DNA of 64,000 nucleotides from Pragia fontium DSM 5563 = ATCC 49100 (GCF_900112475.1 NZ_FOLW01000001.1:248001-312000), one strand, 5' to 3'; positions 21,634 through 30,684 are shown, counted from the stretch's first letter. Translations and numbers: made by a program. Notes: generated from the sequence alone by a model not told the origin.

Positions 21634-22281
21634 ATGCCAACCACAGCACTATTACTGGGCGCCAGCGGACTCATCGGCAGCCAGCTCTTAAACATGCTGC
21701 AATCCGATCCCCGTATTACCCATATTTATGCCCCTAGCCGCCACCCACTGGCCAACATCGGCGATAAAGTGATTAATCCGGTCGGCAGCGATGTACAAAT
21801 TCTGCTTGATACTCTGACAGAGCCGGTTGATGTCGTCTTCTGTTGCTTGGGCACCACTCAAAAAACAGCCGGTAGCCGGGAAGCCTTCCGCTTTGCCGAT
21901 ATTACCTTGCCGGTACACGGTGGCAAAACCGCCCGACGCCTTGGCGCAAGCCACTATCTGGTGGTCAGTGCACTGGGAGCCAATGCCAAATCATGGGTGT
22001 TTTACAATAAAACCAAAGGCCAAATGGAACAGGCGCTTATCGCGCAAAACTGGCCGCACCTGACCATAGCCCGCCCTTCCATGCTAATCGGTAAGCGAGA
22101 TACACCGCGTACCCCGGAGCTATTAGCCGCCCCGCTGTTTCACTTACTACCGGGAAAATGGAAAGCAATTCCCGCCAGAGATGTTGCCTATGTCCTGTGG
22201 CAAGAAGCGTTCTCCCCTAGCGCATCCAGCGTCGACATTATTGAGTCCGACCAACTGCGGAAAAAAGCCTCTTCCCTGTAG
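21634..22281 (+). CDS. NAD(P)-binding Rossmann-fold oxidoreductase (HTATIP2/YbjT-like)
   Basis: The about 215-residue protein opens with TTALLLGASGLIGSQLL, the dinucleotide-binding Gly motif, then has VFCCLGTTQKTAGSREAF, YLVVSALGANAKS and YNKTKGQMEQAL, the atypical short-chain-reductase arrangement of HTATIP2-like proteins. ATPs substrate and pathway are unknown; no transmembrane segment is seen. GGGAGAAG lies before two adjacent ATGs; the second (21634) is better spaced. Its last codons (TCT TCC CTG TAG) belong to a 13-bp sequence repeated at 22622, on the far side of an inserted element. It occupies part of the nadR position. Confidence 0.8.
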   Translation: MPTTALLLGASGLIGSQLLNMLQSDPRITHIYAPSRHPLANIGDKVINPVGSDVQILLDTLTEPVDVVFCCLGTTQKTAGSREAFRFADITLPVHGGKTARRLGASHYLVVSALGANAKSWVFYNKTKGQMEQALIAQNWPHLTIARPSMLIGKRDTPRTPELLAAPLFHLLPGKWKAIPARDVAYVLWQEAFSPSASSVDIIESDQLRKKASSL

Positions 22282-22621
22282 TAATACCTGTCAATTAAGC
22301 TTAATGACAGCGAAAGTTTCGTCCACTATCAGTGCAGAGTATCAATTAACGTTGGTACACGTGGCCGAGCAAAGGGCGTTAGGCGAACGCCCTCTGCACT
22401 CCCGCGCCTTCGCCCCCGAATCCAGGCCGCCTACGGCGGCTCCCCTCCGCCTTCGCTCGGGTTAACGCACCGGCGCTGATTCGTTCCCAACGAAGCAGCG
22501 CCTCGCCCATCATCCCTGATGGGCGTGCTCCCTCTCTCTGTTGTCGGCTGAATTCCAGCGCTCAATAGAGAGGTCAAAAGATAAAACTCACCGATCGCAT
22601 TTTCTTAACTGACAAGCATTA
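22282..22621. mobile_element. Small non-autonomous (MITE-like) insertion with terminal inverted repeats
   Basis: The 340-bp element begins TAATACCTGTCAATTAAG (22282-22299) and ends CTTAACTGACAAGCATTA (22604-22621); the second is the inverse complement of the first at 15 of 18 positions. The same 13 bases, CTCTTCCCTGTAG, flank it at 22269-22281 and 22622-22634, as expected of a target duplication. The interior is GC-rich with several hairpins: GGGCGTT/AACGCCC, GCCGCC/GGCGGC, GCGCTG...CAGCGC and CGCCCATCA/TGATGGGCG. No coding frame is supported. The family is not recognised. Confidence 0.72.
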
Positions 22622-22637
22622 CTCTTCCCTGTAGCGT

Positions 22638-23549
22638 TTAACCAAACAGGGAAGGTTTAACCGAATAATCGGCAACCAGCGGATGGTTCATTACCGTTTC
22701 AATAAATCTTTCCTGCGCTGGCATATTTAACTGACGGCTGGGGTAGACCAAATACAGTTCATTGCCTTCCGCCTGCCAGTCAGGCAGCACCTGTTGTAGC
22801 TCACCCCGCTGAATCACCTCGGCGGTCAGAAAAGCCGGCAGAAACGTAATGCCACCACCGGCGATCGCACACTGGCGGGCATACAATAAATTATCTGTCA
22901 CATGCTGCCCCGGCTGTAACCAGCGGAAAGTTTCATCACCTTTACGCAGCAGACATTCTGACCAAGCCCGATGAGTAATACAGCGATGTTGAAGCAGATG
23001 GCTTGGCTGAGTAATCAGTTCAAACTGAGCAAGATAGTCTGGTGCAGCCAATAAATAACGCGGATAGTGAGCAAGAAAACGACCAATCAGGCTTGAGTCC
23101 TGCGGTTTCCCAGTACGAATACCGAGATCGAATCCACTGGCAACCAAGTCTTTTACCGTATCGGAAACATAAACCTCAACGGATACTTCCGGATACCGCT
23201 GCTGAAAATCAGTCACTATCGGCGCCAATAACGCAATAGCCAATCCCCCCGGAGCCGTAATACGAATTCTTCCGCTCGGTGACGCTTTCAACATCTGTAA
23301 TGATTGCCCGGCCTGTTCTGAAGCCTGAACCATTGCCTGACAATGCACCAGATAACGCTCCCCGGCAAAGGTTAAACTCAATTGACGAGTGGTTCGCATT
23401 AATAAACGCAATCCCAGTTGCTGTTCTAACTGACTAATACGCTGACTAACGCTCGACTTCGGTAATCCGGCACGCTTAGCGGCAGCGGTAAAACTTCCCG
23501 TCTCAACCACCAGCGCAAATAGCGCCATATCCTGTAATTGTCTAAACAT
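22638..23549 (-). CDS. LysR-type transcriptional regulator
   Basis: The 303-residue protein has an N-terminal winged HTH (FVVETGSFTAAAKRAGLPKSSVSQRISQLE-like, residues about 10-45) and a periplasmic-binding-like effector domain from about 90. The HTH and the GRIRITAPGGLA segment place it in the AaeR/DsdC-like group common beside oxidoreductases. It is divergent from the oxidoreductase gene at 23655, with a 105-base shared gap, so it probably controls that gene and itself; this is inferred from arrangement. The effector is unknown. Confidence 0.85.
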   Translation of the reverse strand: MFRQLQDMALFALVVETGSFTAAAKRAGLPKSSVSQRISQLEQQLGLRLLMRTTRQLSLTFAGERYLVHCQAMVQASEQAGQSLQMLKASPSGRIRITAPGGLAIALLAPIVTDFQQRYPEVSVEVYVSDTVKDLVASGFDLGIRTGKPQDSSLIGRFLAHYPRYLLAAPDYLAQFELITQPSHLLQHRCITHRAWSECLLRKGDETFRWLQPGQHVTDNLLYARQCAIAGGGITFLPAFLTAEVIQRGELQQVLPDWQAEGNELYLVYPSRQLNMPAQERFIETVMNHPLVADYSVKPSLFG

Positions 23550-23654
23550 GATTGTTCATCTTATATAAACAGTGTGTTTGTTAAAGGTTATCTTATCACT
23601 TTCTACCTCAACCACTAGACTGTCCGTATTCACTCTCCAGAAAGGAACGCCTTT

Positions 23655-24656
23655 ATGTCTAAATATGCCATTGCTGTTGACCCTAAAAACCCGCAAAACT
23701 TTATCCAAATTGATGTACCCGAACAGGCCCCACAAGGTTTTGATCTGTTGGTTCAGGTTAAAGCGATTGCCATGAATCCGGTAGATACCAAAGTTCATGC
23801 CGGATTAAAGCAAAATGGCCTACAGGAGCCTCGGATATTGGGTTGGGATGCCGCAGGTATTGTCACCGCCGTTGGCCCAAAAGCCTCGGGATTCGCCATT
23901 GGTGATGAAGTTTGGTACGCAGGTGATATTACTCGCCAGGGCAGTAACACCACACATCAGTTGATAGACTCCAGAATCACTGCCCATAAACCTAAATCTT
24001 TAGCTTGGGCCGAAGCAGCGGCAATCCCACTAACGGCACTCACCGCTTGGGAAGGCCTGTTTGAACACCTGAAAATTCAGGACGCCGGCAGTGATAAAAC
24101 GCTATTAATTATTGGTGGCGCTGGTGGCGTTGGTTCGCTGGCCATTTCTCTGGCAGCACTGCGCAGCAAAGTACGGGTGATTGCCACCGCATCTCGACCT
24201 GAATCAGCTAAATGGTGTTTGGATCGCGGTGCCGATCTCACCGTAGACTATCGAGATCTGAAGCAAAATCTGCTGAAGCACGATATCAAACAGGTGGACT
24301 ATATCTTCTGTCTGAACGATACCGACGGTCACTGGCAAGCGATGGCTGAAGTGATCGCGCCATTTGGCCATATTTGTTCGATTGTTGAAAACAAGCAGCC
24401 GCTGGAACAGGCATTAATCCGTTCTAAAGGCGTCGCTTTACATTGGGAACTGATGTTTACCCGCAGCATGTACCAAACGCCAGACATTGCCGAACAAGGC
24501 GCGATTCTTCAGCGCGTTGCCGATATGATTGATAAGGGTGAACTGAAAGGAACCCTGAATGAAACGCTGCACGGTTTAAGTGTGGAAAACATCTCTCAAG
24601 CGCATAAAAAACAGCTCGAAGGCCATATGACCGGCAAGATAGCTATCGTTTACTGA
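23655..24656 (+). CDS. Zinc-type alcohol dehydrogenase-like / quinone oxidoreductase (MDR superfamily)
   Basis: The 333-residue protein of the medium-chain dehydrogenase/reductase superfamily has an N-terminal GroES-like half (MNPVDTKVHAG, ILGWDAAGIVTAVG) and a Rossmann half with LLIIGGAGGVGSLAISLAA near residue 152. The catalytic zinc ligands of classical alcohol dehydrogenases are not apparent, suggesting a zinc-free NADPH:quinone-type reductase. A GAAAGGAAC ribosome binding site precedes the ATG. It is divergent from the LysR gene. No close functional assignment is possible. Confidence 0.85.
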   Translation: MSKYAIAVDPKNPQNFIQIDVPEQAPQGFDLLVQVKAIAMNPVDTKVHAGLKQNGLQEPRILGWDAAGIVTAVGPKASGFAIGDEVWYAGDITRQGSNTTHQLIDSRITAHKPKSLAWAEAAAIPLTALTAWEGLFEHLKIQDAGSDKTLLIIGGAGGVGSLAISLAALRSKVRVIATASRPESAKWCLDRGADLTVDYRDLKQNLLKHDIKQVDYIFCLNDTDGHWQAMAEVIAPFGHICSIVENKQPLEQALIRSKGVALHWELMFTRSMYQTPDIAEQGAILQRVADMIDKGELKGTLNETLHGLSVENISQAHKKQLEGHMTGKIAIVY

Positions 24657-24695
24657 TTCTGATGCCAATCGCGTGCTGTAAAAATTCAGCACGCG

Positions 24696-26075
24696 TTAAA
24701 GATCTTCCAACACACTCAACGCATCAGACAGCTTTTTCACACCAAACACCTGCATATTTGGTAAGCTTTTTTTCGGTACATTAGCATGCGGCACGATAGC
24801 GCGTTTAAAGCCGTGCTTGGCTGCTTCAGAAATACGCTCCTGACCGCTGGGTACCGGGCGAATCTCACCGGCCAGCCCCACTTCGCCGAACACCACTAAA
24901 TCTTCTGGCAGTGGCCTGTCACGTAAACTGGAGACCAGAGAAAGCAACAACGCCAAGTCAGCGCTGGTTTCCGTCACTTTAACGCCACCCACCACGTTAA
25001 CAAACACGTCCTGATCGGCCATTTGTAAACCGCCATGACGGTGCAGCACCGCCAGCAGCAGCGCCAAACGATTCTGTTCCAGCCCTACCGCCACCCGGCG
25101 TGGGTTAGACAACATGGAGTGATCGACCAAAGCCTGAATTTCCACCAGCAACGGACGAGAACCTTCCCATACCACCATAACTGAACTACCGGAGGTAATT
25201 TCATCCCCTCGACTGAGGAAAATGGCGGAAGGATTACTGATCTCTTTTAGCCCTTGCTCCGTCATGGCAAAGACCCCCAGCTCATTCACGGCACCAAAGC
25301 GGTTTTTATGACTGCGCAATGTGCGAAAACGGGAGTCGGCATCCCCATCCAACAATACCGAGCAGTCGATACAGTGTTCCAATACCTTGGGGCCAGCCAA
25401 AGAACCATCTTTCGTTACGTGACCGACCATAATAATCGCTACGCCTTTGGTTTTGGCAAAACGGGTCAGATAGGCCGCCGTTTCCCGCACCTGTGCCACG
25501 CTACCGGGAGATGACTGAATATCGGCCATATGCATCACCTGAATAGAGTCAATCACCATCAGACGCGGCTGTTCTTGCTCAGCGATCAGGCAAATTTGCT
25601 CAATGCTGGTTTCAGACAGCATCTGTAAATGCTCGGTGGGTAAACCCAGACGGTGAGCGCGCATGGCAACTTGCTGTAAAGACTCCTCGCCGGTAACGTA
25701 CAGCGTCTTCATTTGCCCGGCTAATTTACACATGGTTTGCAGCAATAAGGTACTTTTACCCGCACCCGGATTACCGCCAATCAGAATGGCGCTGCCCGGT
25801 ACCACCCCGCCGCCCAAAACACGGTCAAACTCTTTAAAACCGGTAGAGAAGCGCGGTAGCTCATCCAGACTAATATCCGATAGCTTTTGTACTCGGCTGA
25901 TGCCAGCATCTCCGGCATAGCCGGAGAAACGATCGACTCGGGAAGAGGAGGCCGCCGCCAGACGAATTTCAGTAATGCTATTCCACGCGTTGCAAGCGCT
26001 ACACTGCCCCTGCCAACGCGGATAATCCGCACCACATTCATTACATACAAAAGCACGCTTTGCCGGCTTAGCCAT
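24696..26075 (-). CDS. radA: DNA repair protein RadA (Sms)
   Basis: RadA processes recombination intermediates by branch migration alongside RecA. The 459-residue protein has an N-terminal zinc finger (C11, C14, C25, C28), Walker A GGNPGAGKST at about 100-109, the RadA-specific KNRFG motif (HKNRFGAVNELGVF) and a C-terminal Lon-protease-like domain (VNVVGGVKVTETSADLALLL). Length matches E. coli (460). It follows serB by 111 bases on the same strand, as in E. coli, so the two are probably co-transcribed. nadR, which follows in E. coli, is absent. Confidence 0.97.
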   Translation of the reverse strand: MAKPAKRAFVCNECGADYPRWQGQCSACNAWNSITEIRLAAASSSRVDRFSGYAGDAGISRVQKLSDISLDELPRFSTGFKEFDRVLGGGVVPGSAILIGGNPGAGKSTLLLQTMCKLAGQMKTLYVTGEESLQQVAMRAHRLGLPTEHLQMLSETSIEQICLIAEQEQPRLMVIDSIQVMHMADIQSSPGSVAQVRETAAYLTRFAKTKGVAIIMVGHVTKDGSLAGPKVLEHCIDCSVLLDGDADSRFRTLRSHKNRFGAVNELGVFAMTEQGLKEISNPSAIFLSRGDEITSGSSVMVVWEGSRPLLVEIQALVDHSMLSNPRRVAVGLEQNRLALLLAVLHRHGGLQMADQDVFVNVVGGVKVTETSADLALLLSLVSSLRDRPLPEDLVVFGEVGLAGEIRPVPSGQERISEAAKHGFKRAIVPHANVPKKSLPNMQVFGVKKLSDALSVLEDL

Positions 26076-26186
26076 GGTAACCTCAACCTATATCAACATC
26101 GTTAAAACGGTAACTATTAACAGCGAAACAGCAACAGGCTCGGCAAGGCTTCTGGCTTACACATCAGCCGAAAACCTGCCTCGTTG

Positions 26187-27164
26187 CTATTTACCTTCAT
26201 GATTCAGACTTGCGGAAAGAATGCACAAGACACCCAGCAAATTAGCAAAACGGATCGCCACTTTCGATTTTGAATACACCTTCGGCTTAGCATGATAAGC
26301 GATTCCCAGATGAGCTACTTTAATCATTTTTAAATCGTTAGCACCGTCACCGATAGCCACCGTTTGCTCCATAGGAATCGACAGTTCTTCCGCCAACTGT
26401 TGTAACTTCACCGCTTTAAATTTGGCATCAACAATTTGGCCGGTCACTCTGCCGGTCAACTTACCCTGTTTAATCCCTAACTGGTTAGCAGAAATCGACA
26501 CCAGATTCAGTTTTTCTTTCAGATAGTCAGCAAAATAGGTAAACCCACCGGACACGATGGCGACATGCCAGCCAGCCTGATGTAGTTTTTCTACCAGCGT
26601 AACTAACCCTGGCATCAGCGGTAAGTTTTCTCTGACTTGTTCAAGAATCGCCGCATCGGCATCTTTTAGCGTCGCGACCCGCTGACGCAAGCTAGCGGCA
26701 AAATCCAACTCACCACGCATGGCCCGCTCGGTCACTTCAGCAACCTGCTCGCCTACGCCGGCCAACTTGGCTATTTCATCAATACACTCAATTTCAATGG
26801 CGGTAGAATCCATATCCATTACCAGCAATCCCGGCGAACGCAAAGAAGGAAGGTTGCCCATCTGGGCGACGTCCAACTGATACTCTTCGGCAATTTTCTT
26901 GGCTTTGGTGGCAAGCACCCCGGCCAGGCGGATCACTTGATACTTATCCACCGTCCAGGCTGACACCACCACTAAAGGCTCATTCAATCGGCGCTGAAAC
27001 GAAGACAAACGTTGCTTATCCAGCCCCTTGCCATAAAGTAACCAGCCCGTATGTCCAGCCCAATAGTCTAATGGCATGACCTCATCACCACTCAATGACA
27101 GTGGCAATCCTGGCCAGCCGTCTATTTCTGCGGGCAAATCGCTATAGGTCAGGCTAATCGGCAT
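26187..27164 (-). CDS. serB: Phosphoserine phosphatase SerB
   Basis: SerB makes serine from O-phosphoserine. The 325-residue HAD phosphatase has the nucleophile motif VMDMDSTAIEIECIDE (D117 and D119), AIVSGGFTYFADYL and the metal-binding GDGANDLKMIK. A family-specific N-terminal region precedes the HAD domain. It heads the serB-radA pair and is divergent from ytjB across 127 bases. Confidence 0.97.
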   Translation of the reverse strand: MPISLTYSDLPAEIDGWPGLPLSLSGDEVMPLDYWAGHTGWLLYGKGLDKQRLSSFQRRLNEPLVVVSAWTVDKYQVIRLAGVLATKAKKIAEEYQLDVAQMGNLPSLRSPGLLVMDMDSTAIEIECIDEIAKLAGVGEQVAEVTERAMRGELDFAASLRQRVATLKDADAAILEQVRENLPLMPGLVTLVEKLHQAGWHVAIVSGGFTYFADYLKEKLNLVSISANQLGIKQGKLTGRVTGQIVDAKFKAVKLQQLAEELSIPMEQTVAIGDGANDLKMIKVAHLGIAYHAKPKVYSKSKVAIRFANLLGVLCILSASLNHEGK

Positions 27165-27291
27165 ACTACAACTCCTTAAATACGAGGCTTATCGGCCAAA
27201 AAAGAGATTCAATGGCAAAACAGCGTTTCAAGCTATCCTAATGGATAGAGTTCTGGCAACATAAAACATCTTCAGCACATAAGGTAGTTGC

Positions 27292-27993
27292 ATGACCAAA
27301 CGGCTTAAATTCAAATTTAATCTGCACCGGATTGTTATCATCCTGTTTTGTCTGGCTTTATTAGTCGCTCTGATGCAGGGTGTCTCTTATTTCAGCTTAA
27401 ACAATCAGGCAGTACAAGCAAAACAATCGCAGGATTTGGCTCGCACCTTGGCCAAGCAGGTGACGTTTACTTTATCTCCGTTGCTGGAAAGCGCGATTAA
27501 TGGTACTGATGACCAACAAATTGAAGCCATTCTACAACATCTGACGCAACATAGCCGGATACTTGATGCCTCGGTTTATCGCGTAGATGGCTCACTGGTC
27601 GCTCAGGTTGGTGATAAAACCAGCGTTAGAGATCGGCTGGCGATCGACGGTCAACGACCGGGAAGCGATTTCAATCAGCAAGTCGTGGAAATGATAGCGG
27701 GGAAAGATGGGCCGCTTGGGTTTATTCGCCTCACGCTCGACACACATGTACTGGCTACTGAAACTGAGCAAGTGGATAATACCACCAATATGTTGCGGCT
27801 GATGTTACTGCTGGCAATGGTGATCGGCATTATTCTGGCCCGAACGCTGCTGACTCGGCAAAACACTGACGGGAAAAAGTCTCCTTATCCATTAACCGCA
27901 AGTGATAGCAAACATGCGACGGCAGACTCTGTTGAATCAACAAAAGCAGTACAGAAAAAGAAACGCCCGCACAAAAAGAAGCCTTATCGATAA
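27292..27993 (+). CDS. ytjB: Membrane protein YtjB (Smp/AhpA)
   Basis: The 233-residue protein has an N-terminal transmembrane segment (IVIILFCLALLVALMQGVSY), an approximately 130-residue periplasmic part with LSPLLESAINGTDDQQI and DASVYRVDGSLVAQVGD, a second transmembrane segment (MLRLMLLLAMVIGIILA) and a basic lysine-rich tail. The position next to serB matches E. coli ytjB (smp). The function is unclear. Its TAA stop abuts the stop of the convergent tatD-family gene with no bases between. Confidence 0.88.
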   Translation: MTKRLKFKFNLHRIVIILFCLALLVALMQGVSYFSLNNQAVQAKQSQDLARTLAKQVTFTLSPLLESAINGTDDQQIEAILQHLTQHSRILDASVYRVDGSLVAQVGDKTSVRDRLAIDGQRPGSDFNQQVVEMIAGKDGPLGFIRLTLDTHVLATETEQVDNTTNMLRLMLLLAMVIGIILARTLLTRQNTDGKKSPYPLTASDSKHATADSVESTKAVQKKKRPHKKKPYR

Positions 27994-28770
27994 CTACAGC
28001 GAGAACAGCGCCACACTGTTGGCATAAAGCTGTCGGGCAATCTGTTCCGCTGGTTCAGATCTCAAGCGGCAGAGCTGTTCAAAAATCAGCGTCAATCGTT
28101 CCGGTCGATTAGGTTGCCCTTGAAATCCTGCCAACGGCATATCCGGCGCGTCAGTTTCTAACACCAACGCCTCCAAAGGTAGCGCCGCCATAACCTGTCG
28201 CGTTTTCTGTGCTCGCTCATAGGTAATCACTCCACCCACACCAATCGCATAACCCAAGCGCACAAAAGCCATCGCCTGCGCCAAGCTACCGGAAAAGCCA
28301 TGAACCACCCCGGTACGCACTTGTTTGGTCTGGCGCAAAATTTTGGCTAACTTATCATGGGTTTGGCGGGAATGAAGAATCACCGGTAATTCAAATCGGT
28401 TAGCCAGTTTAAGCTGCTCCAACAGCAGCCAAACCTGCCGGTCGGATTGCGGTGTGTCCATATATTCATCCAGACCCACTTCCCCTACCGCCACCAGCTT
28501 GCCGTTATTTTGGCTTAACAACTGTTGTAGCCTATCCAGCCCTTCATCCTGATGAGAAGCAATATAAAGTGGATGCAGTCCGAGCGCGCCATAAATCATC
28601 GGGAAGCGCTGCGTCAGTTGCACAATCCCCTCAAACCTGTCACACGTGACCGCCGGCACAATAATACGATCAACCGCAGATTGCGCCGCCAGACTCAGGC
28701 TCTCTTCCTCATGCTCAACAAAAGGAGGGAAATCAAAATGGCAATGGGTATCGATAAACACCGGCTTCAC
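27994..28770 (-). CDS. yjjV: TatD-family metal-dependent hydrolase YjjV
   Basis: This probable metal-dependent deoxyribonuclease/hydrolase of 258 residues has the metal-binding FIDTHCHFDFPPF, GLHP, LPVILHSRQTHDK, GVVHGFSGS and ETDAPDMPL motifs. I set the start at a GTG (28770) because GGAGG lies four to five bases before it; the ATG at 28788 lies upstream of that site. E. coli YjjV begins with the equivalent residues. It follows yjjU by 30 bases, probably in one operon with osmY and the csbD-like gene. In E. coli the lplA-deo block separates it from ytjB. Confidence 0.9.
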   Translation of the reverse strand: MKPVFIDTHCHFDFPPFVEHEEESLSLAAQSAVDRIIVPAVTCDRFEGIVQLTQRFPMIYGALGLHPLYIASHQDEGLDRLQQLLSQNNGKLVAVGEVGLDEYMDTPQSDRQVWLLLEQLKLANRFELPVILHSRQTHDKLAKILRQTKQVRTGVVHGFSGSLAQAMAFVRLGYAIGVGGVITYERAQKTRQVMAALPLEALVLETDAPDMPLAGFQGQPNRPERLTLIFEQLCRLRSEPAEQIARQLYANSVALFSL

Positions 28771-28800
28771 ACCACCTCCGCTATGCAAGGATAATCAAGG

Positions 28801-29799
28801 TTACGGCTGCTCAATCATATCAGGCTGAAAAACCTTAGACTGAACGTTAACCTTATTTCGCTGTTGCCGTTCATTATGATGCAGTAGAGAACGACCAATA
28901 GTTGCCATAAAGTAACGCCCACAGCGTTTACCTAAATGATAATCCTTATTTAGCGCCGCAACACGACTACCCAGCGCGTTACTGGTCAGGGGATTGGGTG
29001 GGAAAATTTCCAAAATCTGCACGCCATCCGGAGGATTCTCAATAAACTGCTGAGTACGCGTATAGGTCGCTTCATGTTGTTGCAGAATACGCAGCATCTG
29101 CGGGGTCGAGCTTTCCGAAAACCAGCGCTCCATCCGTTTCACCCATGCCGGGGTATAGTAAAACTGAGACGGAACGGTTCGGATCACCACAATGGTATCA
29201 GCCCCGCGCCGGTAGGCTTCCTCAACGGGAATCGCATCGCTGATGCCGCCATCCATATAGGTTACGCCATCGATATCAACGCCGGTGCGGTAAAACCCAG
29301 GAATCGCGCTGGATGCCTTAAGCGCCTGTAGCCAGTTCTCTTTTCGGGCAGGAAAATAGGTCGGCGTAAAATCATCGCTACGGCAAGCGCACATATAAAA
29401 CTCTCGCTCACCTGCCATTTTCTGAATAGCATAGTCCATATCCAGCGGCATCTGGTCGGAAGCGGTATCAACCAACCAATCAATATCAATCAGATGGCCG
29501 CCTTTGGCAAAGCGCAAGGGATTAAAGAACTGAGGCGAAGTGCTATAACGCACAATAATGCGGCGCGCATAGCCCAGTTGACCACAAACATAAGCGGATA
29601 AGTTCTGGGCACCGGCAGAGGTGCCAAGCATGATATCAAATGGGTCAAATCCTACCCGCTGAAATTCATCTAAAACCCCCGCGGTAAAAATCCCTCGCTG
29701 ACCACCGCCCTCGCACACCAGCGCAATTTTGCCCGGTGGCTCTGGCCGGTTGGTTAACGGTTCCAGACATCCCAACGTGACAGGTATTCTATTACCCAA
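28801..29799 (-). CDS. yjjU: Patatin-like phospholipase YjjU
   Basis: The patatin fold is shown by the oxyanion loop EGGGQRGIFTAG, nucleophile GTSAG and DGG (MDGGISDAIPVEEA). E. coli YjjU begins MGQRIPVTLG; the same block here is LGNRIPVTLG, where the L is a TTG codon at 29799 preceded by AAGGA. I therefore take TTG as the start (332 residues). A longer frame to 29913 would run through the end of the csbD-like gene. A serine hydrolase on lipids is likely; the substrate is unknown. Confidence 0.88.
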   Translation of the reverse strand: MGNRIPVTLGCLEPLTNRPEPPGKIALVCEGGGQRGIFTAGVLDEFQRVGFDPFDIMLGTSAGAQNLSAYVCGQLGYARRIIVRYSTSPQFFNPLRFAKGGHLIDIDWLVDTASDQMPLDMDYAIQKMAGEREFYMCACRSDDFTPTYFPARKENWLQALKASSAIPGFYRTGVDIDGVTYMDGGISDAIPVEEAYRRGADTIVVIRTVPSQFYYTPAWVKRMERWFSESSTPQMLRILQQHEATYTRTQQFIENPPDGVQILEIFPPNPLTSNALGSRVAALNKDYHLGKRCGRYFMATIGRSLLHHNERQQRNKVNVQSKVFQPDMIEQP

Positions 29800-29809
29800 T
29801 TTTTTATCC

Positions 29810-29998
29810 TTAATGATGAACTCTGGATTCAGAGGATACTCTTTCCTGCTCTTTTCCGTAATCTTCTTGTAAGATTCCCGACAGCCAATCGCTGTTCCCA
29901 GCAAAGAACTCATCTTCGATACCAGCCAGTTCTGCCCACCACAATCTGACAGAACCCTTCCACTGTTTTAACCTGCCTAGAATAATATCACTATTCAT
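29810..29998 (-). CDS. CsbD-like small stress protein
   Basis: This 62-residue acidic, tryptophan-rich protein begins MNSDIILGRLKQWKGSVRLW and contains DWLSGILQEDYG. This resembles the CsbD/YjbJ family (GxWKQxKGKVKExWGKL...DxLxGKIQExYG), whose members are sigmaS or sigmaB general-stress proteins. GGAGG lies eight bases before the ATG. It starts 39 bases after osmY and ends ten bases before yjjU, in the position that ytjA has in E. coli. The assignment rests on motif spacing and stress context, not a search. Confidence 0.72.
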   Translation of the reverse strand: MNSDIILGRLKQWKGSVRLWWAELAGIEDEFFAGNSDWLSGILQEDYGKEQERVSSESRVHH

Positions 29999-30036
29999 AG
30001 TCACAGCCTCCGAGTCAGACCCGTTTATCTTACCGG

Positions 30037-30684
30037 TTATTGTTTGATGACCAGATCGTTTTTCACACTTTTCACCCCCTTAACCTGCTGGGCAATGCTT
30101 TCCGCTTGTGCTATCTGGGTCACTTTATCTACGGTTCCCGTTAACAGAACCACGCCTTGACTGGTGTCCACTTTAATTTTTCGCGCAGGGACTATTTTAT
30201 CGGCTAAAAATTTAGTCTTAATTTCACTGGTAATCACCGAATCATTTACATAGTTTTCAACCGAGTGACGTTTGTCGGTTTGTACCTGAAGTTTATTACT
30301 CACCGATTTTACTCCCGCAACCTGCTTGGCAATCTCGCCTGCCTGAGTTGATTGCGCATCGCTACTGACAAAACCACTGAGGGTCACGGCACCCGCCGTT
30401 GTTTTCACAGAAATATCGGTACTCTGAATACTTTTCTGATCCAATAAGGCACTTTTTACTTTAGCGGTGATGGTGCTGTCATCCATGAAACCATCGATCT
30501 TTTTCATCGAGTGATCGATTGACTCACCGACTTTATCAACGGATTTATCAATAGATGTACCGACTTTTTCTGCAACATTCTCAGCTTTAGTGGCGATGGT
30601 CTCTTGAGCAAATGCGCTGCTACCCATCACCGCGGTGGAAAAAATGGCGGCAATACAACAACGTGTGAAGGATATATTTTTCAT
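30037..30684 (-). CDS. osmY: Osmotically inducible periplasmic protein OsmY
   Basis: The 215-residue protein has a signal peptide ending SSAFAQ, a spacer of charged repeats (KVGTSIDKSVDKVGESID), then two BON domains (about 70-135 and 148-215), each with DISVKTTAGAVTLSGFV- or VDTSQGVVLLTGTV-type strands. OsmY is a RpoS- and osmolarity-induced periplasmic chaperone-like protein. It is first of a probable osmY-csbD-yjjU-yjjV operon. Synteny with E. coli supports the name. Confidence 0.94.
   Translation of the reverse strand: MKNISFTRCCIAAIFSTAVMGSSAFAQETIATKAENVAEKVGTSIDKSVDKVGESIDHSMKKIDGFMDDSTITAKVKSALLDQKSIQSTDISVKTTAGAVTLSGFVSSDAQSTQAGEIAKQVAGVKSVSNKLQVQTDKRHSVENYVNDSVITSEIKTKFLADKIVPARKIKVDTSQGVVLLTGTVDKVTQIAQAESIAQQVKGVKSVKNDLVIKQ

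Noticed and set aside
22282-22621. Non-coding RNA or tRNA gene in the GC-rich stretch at 22.3 kb
   Set aside because: No tRNA cloverleaf; the terminal inverted repeats and flanking direct repeat explain the stretch better as an insertion.
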